Shown: in pieces, positions 16,566 through 23,998 of the stretch
How the letters are laid out: the number at the start of each line of letters is the position of its first letter
How positions within the stretch are numbered: position 1 is the first letter of the stretch
Assembly (NCBI GenBank): GCA_020626545.1
Contig: JAHKZS010000080.1
Coordinates: 1-26,491 of the forward strand
Direction: 5' to 3'
Source of the DNA: a bacterium
GTDB lineage: Bacteria; Bacillota; Clostridia; Oscillospirales; Acutalibacteraceae
DNA length: 26,491 nt
Notes under the pieces: generated by a model
What the model was told of the DNA's origin: nothing
Databases searched by the model: none
What the model saw: only the letters and a program-made list of their open reading frames with translations
Program-made: the position numbers and the translations under genes

Positions 16566-16568
16566 TAA

Positions 16569-16667
16569 AATTAATATTGCCCGCTCAGTTTGTCCCTGCG
16601 GGACAACGAGCGATGGCTTAATTGCCATTTACGCCTTATCTACCCACGGTAACAGCGCAAGGTAAAC
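16569..16667 (+). ncRNA. Candidate structured leader RNA, copy 1 of a repeated motif
   Basis: The core (16579-16617) pairs GCC-CGCTC with GAGCG-AT-GGC, leaving an unpaired A (16587) before an inner stem that ends TTGTCCC/GGGACAA around TGC. AATTAA-type sequence on both sides can extend the stem. Downstream are a hairpin TACC-CAC-GGTA (16641-16651) enclosed by TTTAC..CTT and AAGGTAAA (16628-16666). The core recurs at 22769-22815 with a compensatory pair change. No known riboswitch class was recognised. It lies between a promoter and the cohesin-like gene, so a cis-regulatory role is likely but unproven. Confidence 0.5.
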
Positions 16668-16696
16668 TTTAATATCTATTTGTGGGCAGAAAGGCT

Positions 16697-17488
16697 ATGG
16701 CAATTAAAATGAAAAGAAGAAAATTTACGACAGCTGAAAAAATAACGCTGACTGTACTCAGCGTACTTATGGCGGCTGTAATAGGTGTAGGCGCCTATCT
16801 GATTATAAGCAACGTCAATAAAGCTAACTATGAAGCCACAAATACTACCCATACAACCATAAAAATAGTAACTACCGCAATTCCCGAAACGACTGTTGAA
16901 CACGCGGCGACCGAGAAGATAATCTCTAAACCGGAAAAAAAGGAATCGAAAGCTTCTTCCGACAAATCTGCTTCGACTTCCAAAACAACAAAAAGCACAT
17001 CTAAAAAAACCAAGAGTAAAACAACCGCATCTAAAGAAGTTACAAGATCTAATGTAGGAGATAACCCAGCTAAGGTCAGCGTGGTTACGCCTGAGAAGAA
17101 CACTAAGCATAAATCAAGCGATAAATGCGTTATAAACGGAACTACTTGTTACGTAGGGGATACTATCAGCGTTACGCTCAACCTAAAATCTTCAAAAGTA
17201 CTCGAAAACTACCAGGGCTATTCGGGGTTCGATTCAAATTATCTGAGTTGTAAGTCAGTCAAATCTACTACAGGTATAACCAATCATAAAGGCAGTAAAA
17301 TATATTACAACGCTTCCGTTATAACAGGTATGGACTTTACCTCGGGAGGCACTGTATATACCGCCGAGTTTAAGATTAAAAAAGCCGGTTCGACAACTTT
17401 AACAAATACGTTCGAATTGCTCACCGATATTGATGATAAAGACGTAAAACCCTCATCAGTGAAGGGCAATATTTCTATATTTAGTTAA
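16697..17488 (+). CDS. Membrane-anchored surface protein with cohesin-like domain
   Basis: About 263 residues: a basic cytoplasmic start (KMKRRKF), one membrane span (about 14-36, ITLTVLSVLMAAVIGVGAYLII), a low-complexity linker rich in Thr, Ser and Lys (about 40-125), and a C-terminal beta-sandwich. The last domain begins CVINGTTCYVGDTISVTLNL and ends TVYTAEFKIKKAGSTTLTNTF, which resembles cohesin-type domains used for protein-protein contacts on the surface. No dockerin partner is visible here. The start is uncertain: AAAGG (16690-16694) is close to ATG 16697 and rather far from ATG 16709, and an upstream GTG at 16682 is also in frame. Confidence 0.7.
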   Translation: MAIKMKRRKFTTAEKITLTVLSVLMAAVIGVGAYLIISNVNKANYEATNTTHTTIKIVTTAIPETTVEHAATEKIISKPEKKESKASSDKSASTSKTTKSTSKKTKSKTTASKEVTRSNVGDNPAKVSVVTPEKNTKHKSSDKCVINGTTCYVGDTISVTLNLKSSKVLENYQGYSGFDSNYLSCKSVKSTTGITNHKGSKIYYNASVITGMDFTSGGTVYTAEFKIKKAGSTTLTNTFELLTDIDDKDVKPSSVKGNISIFS

Positions 17489-17549
17489 TTTACACAGAAA
17501 TTGCACCTTTTTTTGTGAAAATTACCGATAGCGTGATTGCGCTTAAATA

Positions 17550-17558
17550 TGTTATAAT
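17550..17558 (+). promoter_or_regulatory. Extended -10 promoter for the first Fn3-like gene
   Basis: TGTTATAAT at 17550-17558 is a consensus extended -10, about 31 bp before ATG 17590. No good -35 box is present at the expected distance. Confidence 0.6.
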
Positions 17559-17589
17559 AATTTGTACGTTTAATATAGGAGGACTAACG

Positions 17590-18777
17590 ATGAAAAAAAC
17601 TACAAGAATTGCAAGTGTTTCTCTTGCCGCTATGATGGCTGTTTCTACATTAGCTGTCGGAACCGCTTCGGTTTCCGCTGCCGCTAAGGTGAAGAAGCCA
17701 ACGGGCGTTAAAGCTGTCAATCAGGCTAAGGGAATCAAAATCACATGGAAAAAAGTTAAGGGCGCTAAAAAGTACCAGGTTTTCCGTGGTAAGAAAAAGA
17801 TTAAGACAACTAAGAAAAAATCTTACACACTCAAGAAATACGTAAACGGTAAGACTTACGAGTTCAGCGTAAGAGCTGTAAAGGGTAAAAAGGTTAGTAA
17901 GAAATCCAAAACCGTTAAGATTGTAAGACTCGCGAAACCGACATTTAAGTCTTGGGGTGCGGTTAACTACGGCGCTGAGATAGAGTGGGCAAAGGTTTAC
18001 GGAGCCAAGAAGTTCTATATTTATCGCGACTCCAAGAAGATTGCTACAACAACTAAGTTTAAGTACAGAGATACAAAAGTTACACCCAAAAAGACTTATT
18101 CCTATAAGATTAAGGCTGTTAACGGTAAGTCAACTTCCGTATTCTCGGCTACAGTAAAGGTCGAAATTATGCAGTCTCCTCTCCTTGTAACACATAAGAT
18201 TGAAGGAGATAAGGTAGTTCTTAACTGGGAAAAGGCTGACGGCGCTAAGAGTTACGATATTTTCGTACAGACCGCAGGCATAGATGGTCCTATCAAGGTC
18301 GGCTCTACTACAGGAACAACTTTCACAGATACTATCGGAGTTAACCCCAACGCGTTTGAGTACACTGTTGTCGCTAAAGGCGATACTATGTTACCTGTAG
18401 GTGATGTTACTTTCGTTAATATTCCCGAAGGAAGCTATAAGACTGACGAAAACGGTAACCTCCATGTATTCATCACACTTAAAAAGGATGCGGACGGCAA
18501 CTACGATTCATACGTCGGCGGTAAAGCGATTACAGACAAACTCAAAAAGGACGATTACGCTATCACAATTGACGAGGAAAGTGCTAAGTACGTAAACGTT
18601 ACTGACGGCATTATCACTCCTGTAGCTCCCGGTCCCTCAACAGGAACAATCAAGGTTGAGCTCAAGAAAGAGGGTCTCGCAACCGAGCTTTACAACAACG
18701 TATGCGTTTTAGCAGGCAAAGAGTTTGGCAACAAGCTCACAACAGGCGTTGTATACGTAGACGTAACTGTAGAATAA
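17590..18777 (+). CDS. Secreted lysine-rich Fn3-like repeat protein, paralogue 1
   Basis: A 395-residue exported protein. A signal peptide (residues 1-31, ending ASVSAAA) leads into three fibronectin-type-III-like repeats, about 36-115, 116-194 and 195-285, each with the pattern ITWKKVKGAKKYQVFR then GKTYEFSVRAV. The first two are extremely lysine-rich. A C-terminal domain (about 285-395) starts IPEGSYKTDENGNLHVFI and has a bacterial Ig-like flavour. AGGAGGA sits eight bases before ATG 17590; the frame is open further upstream but without a ribosome site. No sortase or other anchor motif is seen, so it may bind the wall or anionic glycan by charge. Role unknown. Confidence 0.85.
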   Translation: MKKTTRIASVSLAAMMAVSTLAVGTASVSAAAKVKKPTGVKAVNQAKGIKITWKKVKGAKKYQVFRGKKKIKTTKKKSYTLKKYVNGKTYEFSVRAVKGKKVSKKSKTVKIVRLAKPTFKSWGAVNYGAEIEWAKVYGAKKFYIYRDSKKIATTTKFKYRDTKVTPKKTYSYKIKAVNGKSTSVFSATVKVEIMQSPLLVTHKIEGDKVVLNWEKADGAKSYDIFVQTAGIDGPIKVGSTTGTTFTDTIGVNPNAFEYTVVAKGDTMLPVGDVTFVNIPEGSYKTDENGNLHVFITLKKDADGNYDSYVGGKAITDKLKKDDYAITIDEESAKYVNVTDGIITPVAPGPSTGTIKVELKKEGLATELYNNVCVLAGKEFGNKLTTGVVYVDVTVE

Positions 18778-18798
18778 ACAAAATAATTAGTAAACTAT

Positions 18799-18839
18799 AC
18801 CGAGTGGTCTTTGACTACTCGGTTTGTTTTCTTTTTTTA
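18799..18839 (+). terminator. Intrinsic terminator after the first Fn3-like gene
   Basis: ACCGAGTGGTC (18799-18809) pairs with GACTACTCGGT (18813-18823) with one G-T, loop TTT, followed by TTGTTTTCTTTTTTT. Confidence 0.92.
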
Positions 18840-18905
18840 TAAAACAACAAATCATTGTTTATGGTTATTTGTTAATATTTACAATGGAATTACATACGAT
18901 AGTTG

Positions 18906-18914
18906 TGTTATAAT
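18906..18914 (+). promoter_or_regulatory. Extended -10 promoter for the second Fn3-like gene
   Basis: TGTTATAAT at 18906-18914, identical to the element before the first paralogue, about 37 bp before ATG 18952. No clear -35 box. Confidence 0.6.
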
Positions 18915-18951
18915 GAATTGTCACTTTGGTAATTAATTAGGAGGAATCAAA

Positions 18952-20133
18952 ATGAAGAGATCAACAAGGATTATCAGTACATCTCTTGCCGCTATGATGG
19001 CTGTTTCTACATTAGCTGTCGGAACCGCTTCGGTTTCCGCCGCCGCTAAGGTTAAGAAACCTACAGGCGTTAAAGCTGTCAATAAGGCTAAAGGAATTAA
19101 TATTACCTGGAAAAAGGTAAAGGGTGCTAAAAAGTACCAGTTATTCCGCGGTAAGAAAAAGATTACTACAACTAAGAAAAAAGCTTACACAGATAAGAAA
19201 GCTAAAGCAGGAAAGACTTATAAATATACTGTTAAGGCTGTAAAGGGTAAGAAAGTAAGCAAGAAGTCCAAGGCTGTTAATGTTGTAAGACTTACAAAAC
19301 CCGTTATCAAGTCTGCTGTAAATGCCGCTTCAGGCGTAAAAGTAACCTGGAAAAAGGTTAAGGGCGCTAAGAATTACTTCGTATACCGCGGCACAAAGAA
19401 AGTAGCTTCCGTTAAGGGTACATCCGCTACAGATACAGGCGTTGTTTCGGGAAAAGCTTATACTTATACTGTAAAGGCAGTTAACGGTAAGTCAACTTCC
19501 GTTAAATCCGCTAAAGCTTCCGTAGATTATCTCGCCGCTCCCGCGGTTAAGGTAAATGTAACTGAAAACGGTACAGCGGTTCTCAATTGGGACGCTGTAA
19601 ACGGCGCCGCTTCTTACGAGGTTTATTCGGCGAGAGTTAACGATGTAAAGAAGTATGTTAAGGCAGGCGACAGTAAACTTTCTACATATTCATTCTATCT
19701 CGGTGAAAATCCAACAGCATACGCTTTCAAAGTTTACGCTGTAAACGGAACTAAAAAATCCGGCGCAATTGAAGCAACCGCTATTTATGTTCCCGAAGGC
19801 TGCTATTACACAGACGAACAAGGGAACCTCCACGTTAAGATAAATCTTAATAAGGGTGAGCAGTATGTAGAGGGTGCCTATATTATTCAGGCGTTAAAGG
19901 ATATCGGAAACTCCTCTTACGATGTAGCGGAGGAATCTGAATCTGCCGCTATTTCTGTTAAAGACGGCGTTATCACAGCGGAAGCCGAAGGCAAAGGCAC
20001 AGTTACAGTTAAGCTTACAACACCTGAGCTTCAGCAGTTCATTTACGATAAAACATGCGATATTTTAGGTAAAACATTCGGCAACAAGCTCACTACCGGT
20101 GAAATTATCGTAGAAGTAACAGTTAATAAATAA
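18952..20133 (+). CDS. Secreted lysine-rich Fn3-like repeat protein, paralogue 2
   Basis: A 393-residue paralogue of the preceding gene with the same plan: signal peptide (1-31), Fn3-like repeats at about 36-113, 114-190 and 191-277, and a C-terminal domain (278-393) with VPEGCYYTDEQGNLHVKI and a bacterial Ig-like stretch ISVKDGVITAEAEGKGTVTV. DNA coding for the signal peptide is almost identical to the first copy, while the later repeats have diverged strongly. AGGAGG lies seven bases before the ATG. It has its own promoter and terminator, so the pair is not one operon. Tandem duplication is the simplest origin. Confidence 0.85.
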   Translation: MKRSTRIISTSLAAMMAVSTLAVGTASVSAAAKVKKPTGVKAVNKAKGINITWKKVKGAKKYQLFRGKKKITTTKKKAYTDKKAKAGKTYKYTVKAVKGKKVSKKSKAVNVVRLTKPVIKSAVNAASGVKVTWKKVKGAKNYFVYRGTKKVASVKGTSATDTGVVSGKAYTYTVKAVNGKSTSVKSAKASVDYLAAPAVKVNVTENGTAVLNWDAVNGAASYEVYSARVNDVKKYVKAGDSKLSTYSFYLGENPTAYAFKVYAVNGTKKSGAIEATAIYVPEGCYYTDEQGNLHVKINLNKGEQYVEGAYIIQALKDIGNSSYDVAEESESAAISVKDGVITAEAEGKGTVTVKLTTPELQQFIYDKTCDILGKTFGNKLTTGEIIVEVTVNK

Positions 20134-20151
20134 TAAAGTTTTAAACAAGCT

Positions 20152-20184
20152 AAGGATTGGTTCATCATGAGCCAATCCTTTTTT
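20152..20184 (+). terminator. Intrinsic terminator after the second Fn3-like gene
   Basis: AAGGATTGGTTCA (20152-20164) pairs with TGAGCCAATCCTT (20168-20180) over 13 bp with one wobble, loop TCA, then a T run to 20184. Confidence 0.93.
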
Positions 20185-20231
20185 AGTTAATATAACTAAA
20201 TCAATCTAAACAAATTTAGGTAATGTACGAA

Positions 20232-20260
20232 TTGAAACCGAGCCGTCTTTATTATAAAAT
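20232..20260 (+). promoter_or_regulatory. Sigma-A-like promoter for the beta-helix gene
   Basis: TTGAAA (20232-20237), 17-bp spacer, TAAAAT (20255-20260). The coding start at 20298 is about 37 bp downstream, which argues against a start at ATG 20223. Confidence 0.65.
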
Positions 20261-20297
20261 TAATACATATGTGCTTTTTATGAAAGGATTGATTTCG

Positions 20298-22436
20298 ATG
20301 AATACTGCTAAAAAAGCCTTAGCTCTTTTAATGTCGTTATTGATTGTACTTTTAATTGTACCCGTTACGGCTGTGTCCGTATCGGCGGCTGAGTATAATA
20401 TAACGAGTTACGAGGAGCTTTTAACCGCGGTAAATAATTGTTCGGGCTCCGACCAAATTCATCTCGGGAGTAATATCGTTATCCCATCAGGCACAGGCGG
20501 GAGCGATATAACCTTGACCAATAAGACCTATAATCTGTATTTGGACGGTTATTCGCTTGACCTCGGCGCGCGTTCAATTATTTGCGAGGGTAAACTGAAT
20601 ATTTACGGAGGCTCCTCGGATAACGGCGGCATTATCGCCGACGATACCGCCGTTCTGCTCCAAAAATCCACGCCGTCGCTTACGGCTTCCTCGGGAGTAA
20701 CTATCGCTTCCCGAAACGGAAACGCTATCGTAAGCAAGGTTACAACCAACATGACGACCTCAATCGAGGGGGCGAACGTAAAAGCTCCCAATGGTTCCGC
20801 TTATTTCGCGGGAGGATACGGAGCGTCGTTAACGTTACAGGGCGGAAAGCTAGAGGGCAAATACGGAATTACTGTCGATTTATCTCAGGCGCCGTCGGTA
20901 GGCTCAAAGCTAAAAAACTACAACACTACTTATATTAAATTAATCGGCGGCACGATTGACGCGTCCGAAAAGGCGCTGAATAATAACACCTCGGATATAG
21001 GAAACGGCTACACCAATAAATTCAACAGCATAGTAAGGTACTATGTAAAATCGGGTTTTTTTTCCGAAAACATTTTTGAAACCAATTCCGATATAAGCTG
21101 GAGAAATTCCGAGGGAACGATTATAAATTCATTCCCGCCCGTAAGATTGTATAACGGATATTATGCAATAATACCCGAAATCTATTCCGAAACCGATTTT
21201 ACCGAGGCTTGTGCTGAGGGAGGAACATATTCGCTGGCGAATGATGTCAGCTTTACGACACCGAAGAGCCCGAATTTTGACATTTCTATTATCGGCAACG
21301 GCAACACCATTCAGGCTGTAAACAGCAACACGAATTTGTTTGTGATAAGCAACCTCAACTCCGCTTCGGTTAGCTTGGACAATGTAGTTCTGGACGGCGG
21401 AAATACCGCGAGGCACGCTTATATAAACAATTCATCCGAAACCGCTGAGAACAAAAAATTCACGCTGACGAATTCAACCGTCAAGAATTTTAAACCCGGG
21501 GATTTATACGGAGCAATAATTACAAAAAGCCGTCAGGGTTTAGAGCTTAATAATGTTAATATTAAAGACAATATTGTTCCCGTCCGAGAGGATGAGGTTT
21601 GCGCAATATGCTATATAGACGAAAACTGTACAGCGTCAATCAAGAATTGCGGAATCGACGGCGAGATTCTTAACAAAGGAACGCTTACAATCGACGGCGG
21701 CGAATATACCGCGCCCGACGGAAAAGCCGTTGTGTATAACGACGAAAGCGCGTGTCTTACTGTTAAAGACGGCGTATTTTCAAGCGAGCTGTTCGACTAT
21801 GTACCCTCTGATAAGTTTATGATACGCGTAAAGGATGATACTTCCGACGGAAAATACATAGTTCAGGACAACTACAGCGGAAGCGCCGATGTAGAGGAAA
21901 CTAACTGGTTTGAGTTAAAAAATATTACAAGCTACCTGAATGTACAAATACTCGGAGTCCAGAAAAAACACAATATTTCCGATGTCGATATTAACGCTCA
22001 GGAAAAGAACGCCGACGCTGCAACTTCGGAAAACAGTATTCGTTTCATAACCACGGTAAATGAAGGTATCGTGAAAGGCGCTAACGTCGAGGATTACGGA
22101 TACGTAGCCGCAAAAATCCCGAACAAACAGCCTGGCGAAATTTACACCTCGAATGTATTCAACGCGCTGAAATATAACGGCGGTAACGGCGAAAAAACCT
22201 TATCCTGTAAAAATACCAAAAACAATGTAGTCCAAAACACAGGCTACGGCGATCCGTCGAGCCGCGATACAACCTATAAGTACGTAACCCTCGCGGTTAA
22301 TAATATCGACGAGGGAGCTTCGGTAATCGCTAGGTTTTATGTAAAAACTAAAGACGGAAAAACCTACTACGGCGATTATATTAAAGGCGGAGAAACTCTT
22401 CCGGGAATCGCCGCGAGTATGGAAGCTTTAAACTGA
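20298..22436 (+). CDS. Secreted beta-helix-like surface protein
   Basis: A 712-residue exported protein. The signal peptide (about 1-33) has a long hydrophobic core, ALALLMSLLIVLLIVPVTAV, and ends VSVSAA. Residues about 40-500 look like a right-handed parallel beta-helix of the pectate-lyase type: repeated short strands with Asn, Gly and Asp turns, such as NLYLDGYSLDLGARSIICEG, KLNIYGGSSDNGG and LTIDGGEYTAPDGKAVVYN. No catalytic set is recognised. The last 150 residues, from NSIRFITTVNEGI to KDGKTYYGDYIKGG, form a separate domain seen, as I recall, at the ends of other Ruminococcus surface proteins. GAAAGGA nine bases upstream fixes ATG 20298 over the upstream ATG 20223. Confidence 0.8.
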   Translation: MNTAKKALALLMSLLIVLLIVPVTAVSVSAAEYNITSYEELLTAVNNCSGSDQIHLGSNIVIPSGTGGSDITLTNKTYNLYLDGYSLDLGARSIICEGKLNIYGGSSDNGGIIADDTAVLLQKSTPSLTASSGVTIASRNGNAIVSKVTTNMTTSIEGANVKAPNGSAYFAGGYGASLTLQGGKLEGKYGITVDLSQAPSVGSKLKNYNTTYIKLIGGTIDASEKALNNNTSDIGNGYTNKFNSIVRYYVKSGFFSENIFETNSDISWRNSEGTIINSFPPVRLYNGYYAIIPEIYSETDFTEACAEGGTYSLANDVSFTTPKSPNFDISIIGNGNTIQAVNSNTNLFVISNLNSASVSLDNVVLDGGNTARHAYINNSSETAENKKFTLTNSTVKNFKPGDLYGAIITKSRQGLELNNVNIKDNIVPVREDEVCAICYIDENCTASIKNCGIDGEILNKGTLTIDGGEYTAPDGKAVVYNDESACLTVKDGVFSSELFDYVPSDKFMIRVKDDTSDGKYIVQDNYSGSADVEETNWFELKNITSYLNVQILGVQKKHNISDVDINAQEKNADAATSENSIRFITTVNEGIVKGANVEDYGYVAAKIPNKQPGEIYTSNVFNALKYNGGNGEKTLSCKNTKNNVVQNTGYGDPSSRDTTYKYVTLAVNNIDEGASVIARFYVKTKDGKTYYGDYIKGGETLPGIAASMEALN

Positions 22437-22449
22437 TAAGGAGGAAATT

Positions 22450-22623
22450 ATGAAAGCGATATATAAAACTCCGACGATAAAAACAGAAGAACTCGGGAAA
22501 TCTGATATTCTGTGCTCGTCCGGAGAGGCGACGTCTTTAAACGAAAACCTTTCCGACAGCAAACGTAAAGATAATTTTAATCAGGTTTTTAAAACCTTGG
22601 GAGATTTTTCAAGTTTTATGTAA
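22450..22623 (+). CDS. Small peptide gene, 57 residues
   Basis: ATG 22450 follows a perfect AAGGAGG (22438-22444) by five bases and lies 13 bp after the beta-helix gene, so it is surely translated with it. The product is MKAIYKTPTIKTEELGKSDI, then LCSSGEATSLNENLSDSKRK, then DNFNQVFKTLGDFSSFM. There is no signal peptide or membrane span. The start, a KYxxPxI-like opening followed by an acidic residue, DI and a short C/S-S-G-E motif, recalls short Clostridia proteins of unknown role, some near peptide-modification genes. No modification enzyme is in the window. Function unknown. Confidence 0.75.
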   Translation: MKAIYKTPTIKTEELGKSDILCSSGEATSLNENLSDSKRKDNFNQVFKTLGDFSSFM

Positions 22624-22635
22624 TGTGTAAATAGT

Positions 22636-22670
22636 AAGACGGCCCGCCGAATCGGTGAGCCGTCTTTTTT
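22636..22670 (+). terminator. Intrinsic terminator after the small peptide gene
   Basis: AAGACGGC (22636-22643) pairs with GCCGTCTT (22659-22666), with a small inner CCG/CGG stem, followed by a T run to 22670. Confidence 0.92.
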
Positions 22671-22671
22671 A

Positions 22672-22757
22672 CTCTATAGGAAATTACTCAAAAATTTAAT
22701 AAATATTCAAGCGTAACTGCGTTAAGGAAAAGAACATCTTACCTAACTCCTATAGAG
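22672..22757. repeat. 86-bp element with 10-bp perfect inverted ends
   Basis: CTCTATAGGA (22672-22681) and TCCTATAGAG (22748-22757) are exact inverted repeats bounding 66 bp of A+T-rich sequence without an ORF. It begins directly at the end of the preceding terminator. It could be a miniature mobile element or the closing stem of an RNA structure; no target duplication is evident. Confidence 0.45.
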
Positions 22758-22768
22758 CAAAAAATATT

Positions 22769-22847
22769 TATATTGTCCGCTCAGTAGCACTCTGCGCGCA
22801 CGAGCGATGACTATACGAAAGCGGACGCGCTGATTGCGCGCGCTTTC
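22769..22847 (+). ncRNA. Candidate structured RNA, copy 2 of a repeated motif
   Basis: The core pairs GTC-CGCTC (22775-22782) with GAGCG-AT-GAC (22802-22811), leaves an unpaired A (22783), and has an inner stem starting G-C, T-A. This is the plan of the copy at 16569, with C-G replaced by T-A at one pair. TATA/TATA (22769-22772, 22812-22815) extends it. A second hairpin follows, GAAAGCG-GA-CGCGC with GCGCG-CGCTTTC (22817-22847). GTCCGCT (22775-22781) is also fully complementary to AGCGGAC (22820-22826), so the two folds compete. On the minus strand the motif lies just downstream of the leucine-rich gene and could instead end that transcript. Strand is not settled. Confidence 0.45.
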
Positions 22848-22867
22848 TTGATTAACGGAATAGTTCC

Positions 22868-23998
22868 CTACGCTAAATTCCAGTTTTTGTTTGTCGCTAT
22901 AGCTTTCTGTTCGTCCGTGAGCTTATTCAGATTAGTAGTTCCTATAGTTAACGTATACGCGCTCAGACCTGTTCTGTCGGCGAGGGCGTTAAGCCAACCC
23001 ACAATCGTTTCCGTTGTAAACCGTTGACTGTACGATTGAGCGATGTTTAAATTTTGCGCGTTAAAACCGTTTCCGAGGGTCAAATTCTCGAGCGAATAAC
23101 AGCTTTGCAGCATAGACGAAGAGAGAGATGTCACGCTTGCGGGGATATTTAGAGTTTTAAGCTTAGCACAGCTTACAAATACGCTGTATCCTAATTCGGT
23201 AAGAGTGGACGGCAAGTGAACGCTTATCATATTCTGGCAGTTAGTAAAGACGCTGCTGCCGATATAAGTAACTCCTTCGGGAATATCCATAGCGGTAAGG
23301 CTATAGTTGTTCGAGAATCCGTTTGCGTTTATCGCCCTGAGCGAAGACGGAAGAATAAACTCCGATATTTGTGATTTATAAAACGCGTACTCTTTAATAT
23401 TTGTGGTTCCTTTGGGAATTTCGAACGTGTCCGTGAGCGAATTGTCTATAACCTTCGCGAACCGTTCCGCCGATACGCTCGGTATATCTCTTATAATATC
23501 TCCGTATTCAGACGTAGGGGTATCGTCGTCAACGTCCATATTTTTGAAGATAAGCGCCGATTTTATATCCTCAAAGTCGCTCTCGTCGGAGTTTATTTTT
23601 TCGGTTAACTCCTCGATTTGAGCTATATAGACCTCTCGCTTGATAATTTCGGTTTCTTTGTTATTAAACGGATAAACCCTTAAGTTAACCGAGTTTGTGC
23701 GGCCGAGAACTTTTCGGTCAGCGGTAATTTCTATAAACATCTCGTGGTCGCCGACGGCTTCGGTTATATCGTCCGTTATCGGTACAATGCACGTTTTCCC
23801 CGAAAACCCGAGCGAGTAGTTTATATAGTAGTCGTCAAAAAGCACATAAAGCGTAAGCTCACATTCGCCGATGCTTTTGTTACCGATTGTATCGGGGGCG
23901 ACTATTTTAATCTCTCCGATACGGTTTTCGCCGTAGTAAATCTTAGAATGGTTTACCGCGGTAAGACTTTTGTTAGAGTTTAAAAAAAGTGTTATAAT
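22868..23998 (-). CDS. Phage-baseplate-like N-terminus fused to BspA-type leucine-rich repeats
   Basis: About 376 residues. The first 110 (ITLFLNSNKSLTAVNHSKIYYGENRIGEIKI onward, ending VNLRVYPF) resemble the beta-sandwich N-terminal region of phage baseplate upper (BppU-like) proteins. A short helical stretch (IAQIEELTEKI) leads to BspA/LRR_5 repeats: EIPKGTTNIKEYAFYKS, FILPSSLRAINANGFSN, DIPEGVTYIGSSVFTNC and two more. The frame is open to ATG 24016, but that codon has no ribosome site, and AAAGGAG lies within codons 2-4. The site points to ATT at 23998, eight bases on, giving a start MITLFLNSN. No signal peptide is seen. No other phage genes are nearby. Confidence 0.75.
   Translation of the reverse strand: MITLFLNSNKSLTAVNHSKIYYGENRIGEIKIVAPDTIGNKSIGECELTLYVLFDDYYINYSLGFSGKTCIVPITDDITEAVGDHEMFIEITADRKVLGRTNSVNLRVYPFNNKETEIIKREVYIAQIEELTEKINSDESDFEDIKSALIFKNMDVDDDTPTSEYGDIIRDIPSVSAERFAKVIDNSLTDTFEIPKGTTNIKEYAFYKSQISEFILPSSLRAINANGFSNNYSLTAMDIPEGVTYIGSSVFTNCQNMISVHLPSTLTELGYSVFVSCAKLKTLNIPASVTSLSSSMLQSCYSLENLTLGNGFNAQNLNIAQSYSQRFTTETIVGWLNALADRTGLSAYTLTIGTTNLNKLTDEQKAIATNKNWNLA

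Noticed and set aside
16577..16640. Leader motif as a c-di-GMP-I or fluoride riboswitch
   Set aside because: GAGCGATGG recalls parts of both, but the remaining conserved blocks (GCAAACC-type and GGTTACCGATGG for c-di-GMP-I, CTGATG after a pseudoknot for fluoride) are absent.
17494..17516. Terminator after the cohesin-like gene
   Set aside because: CACA/TGTG is only four pairs across a long loop containing the T run; not a plausible intrinsic terminator.
20223..20297. Upstream ATG start for the beta-helix protein
   Set aside because: It overlaps the predicted promoter, has no ribosome site, and would put 25 residues before a normal signal peptide.
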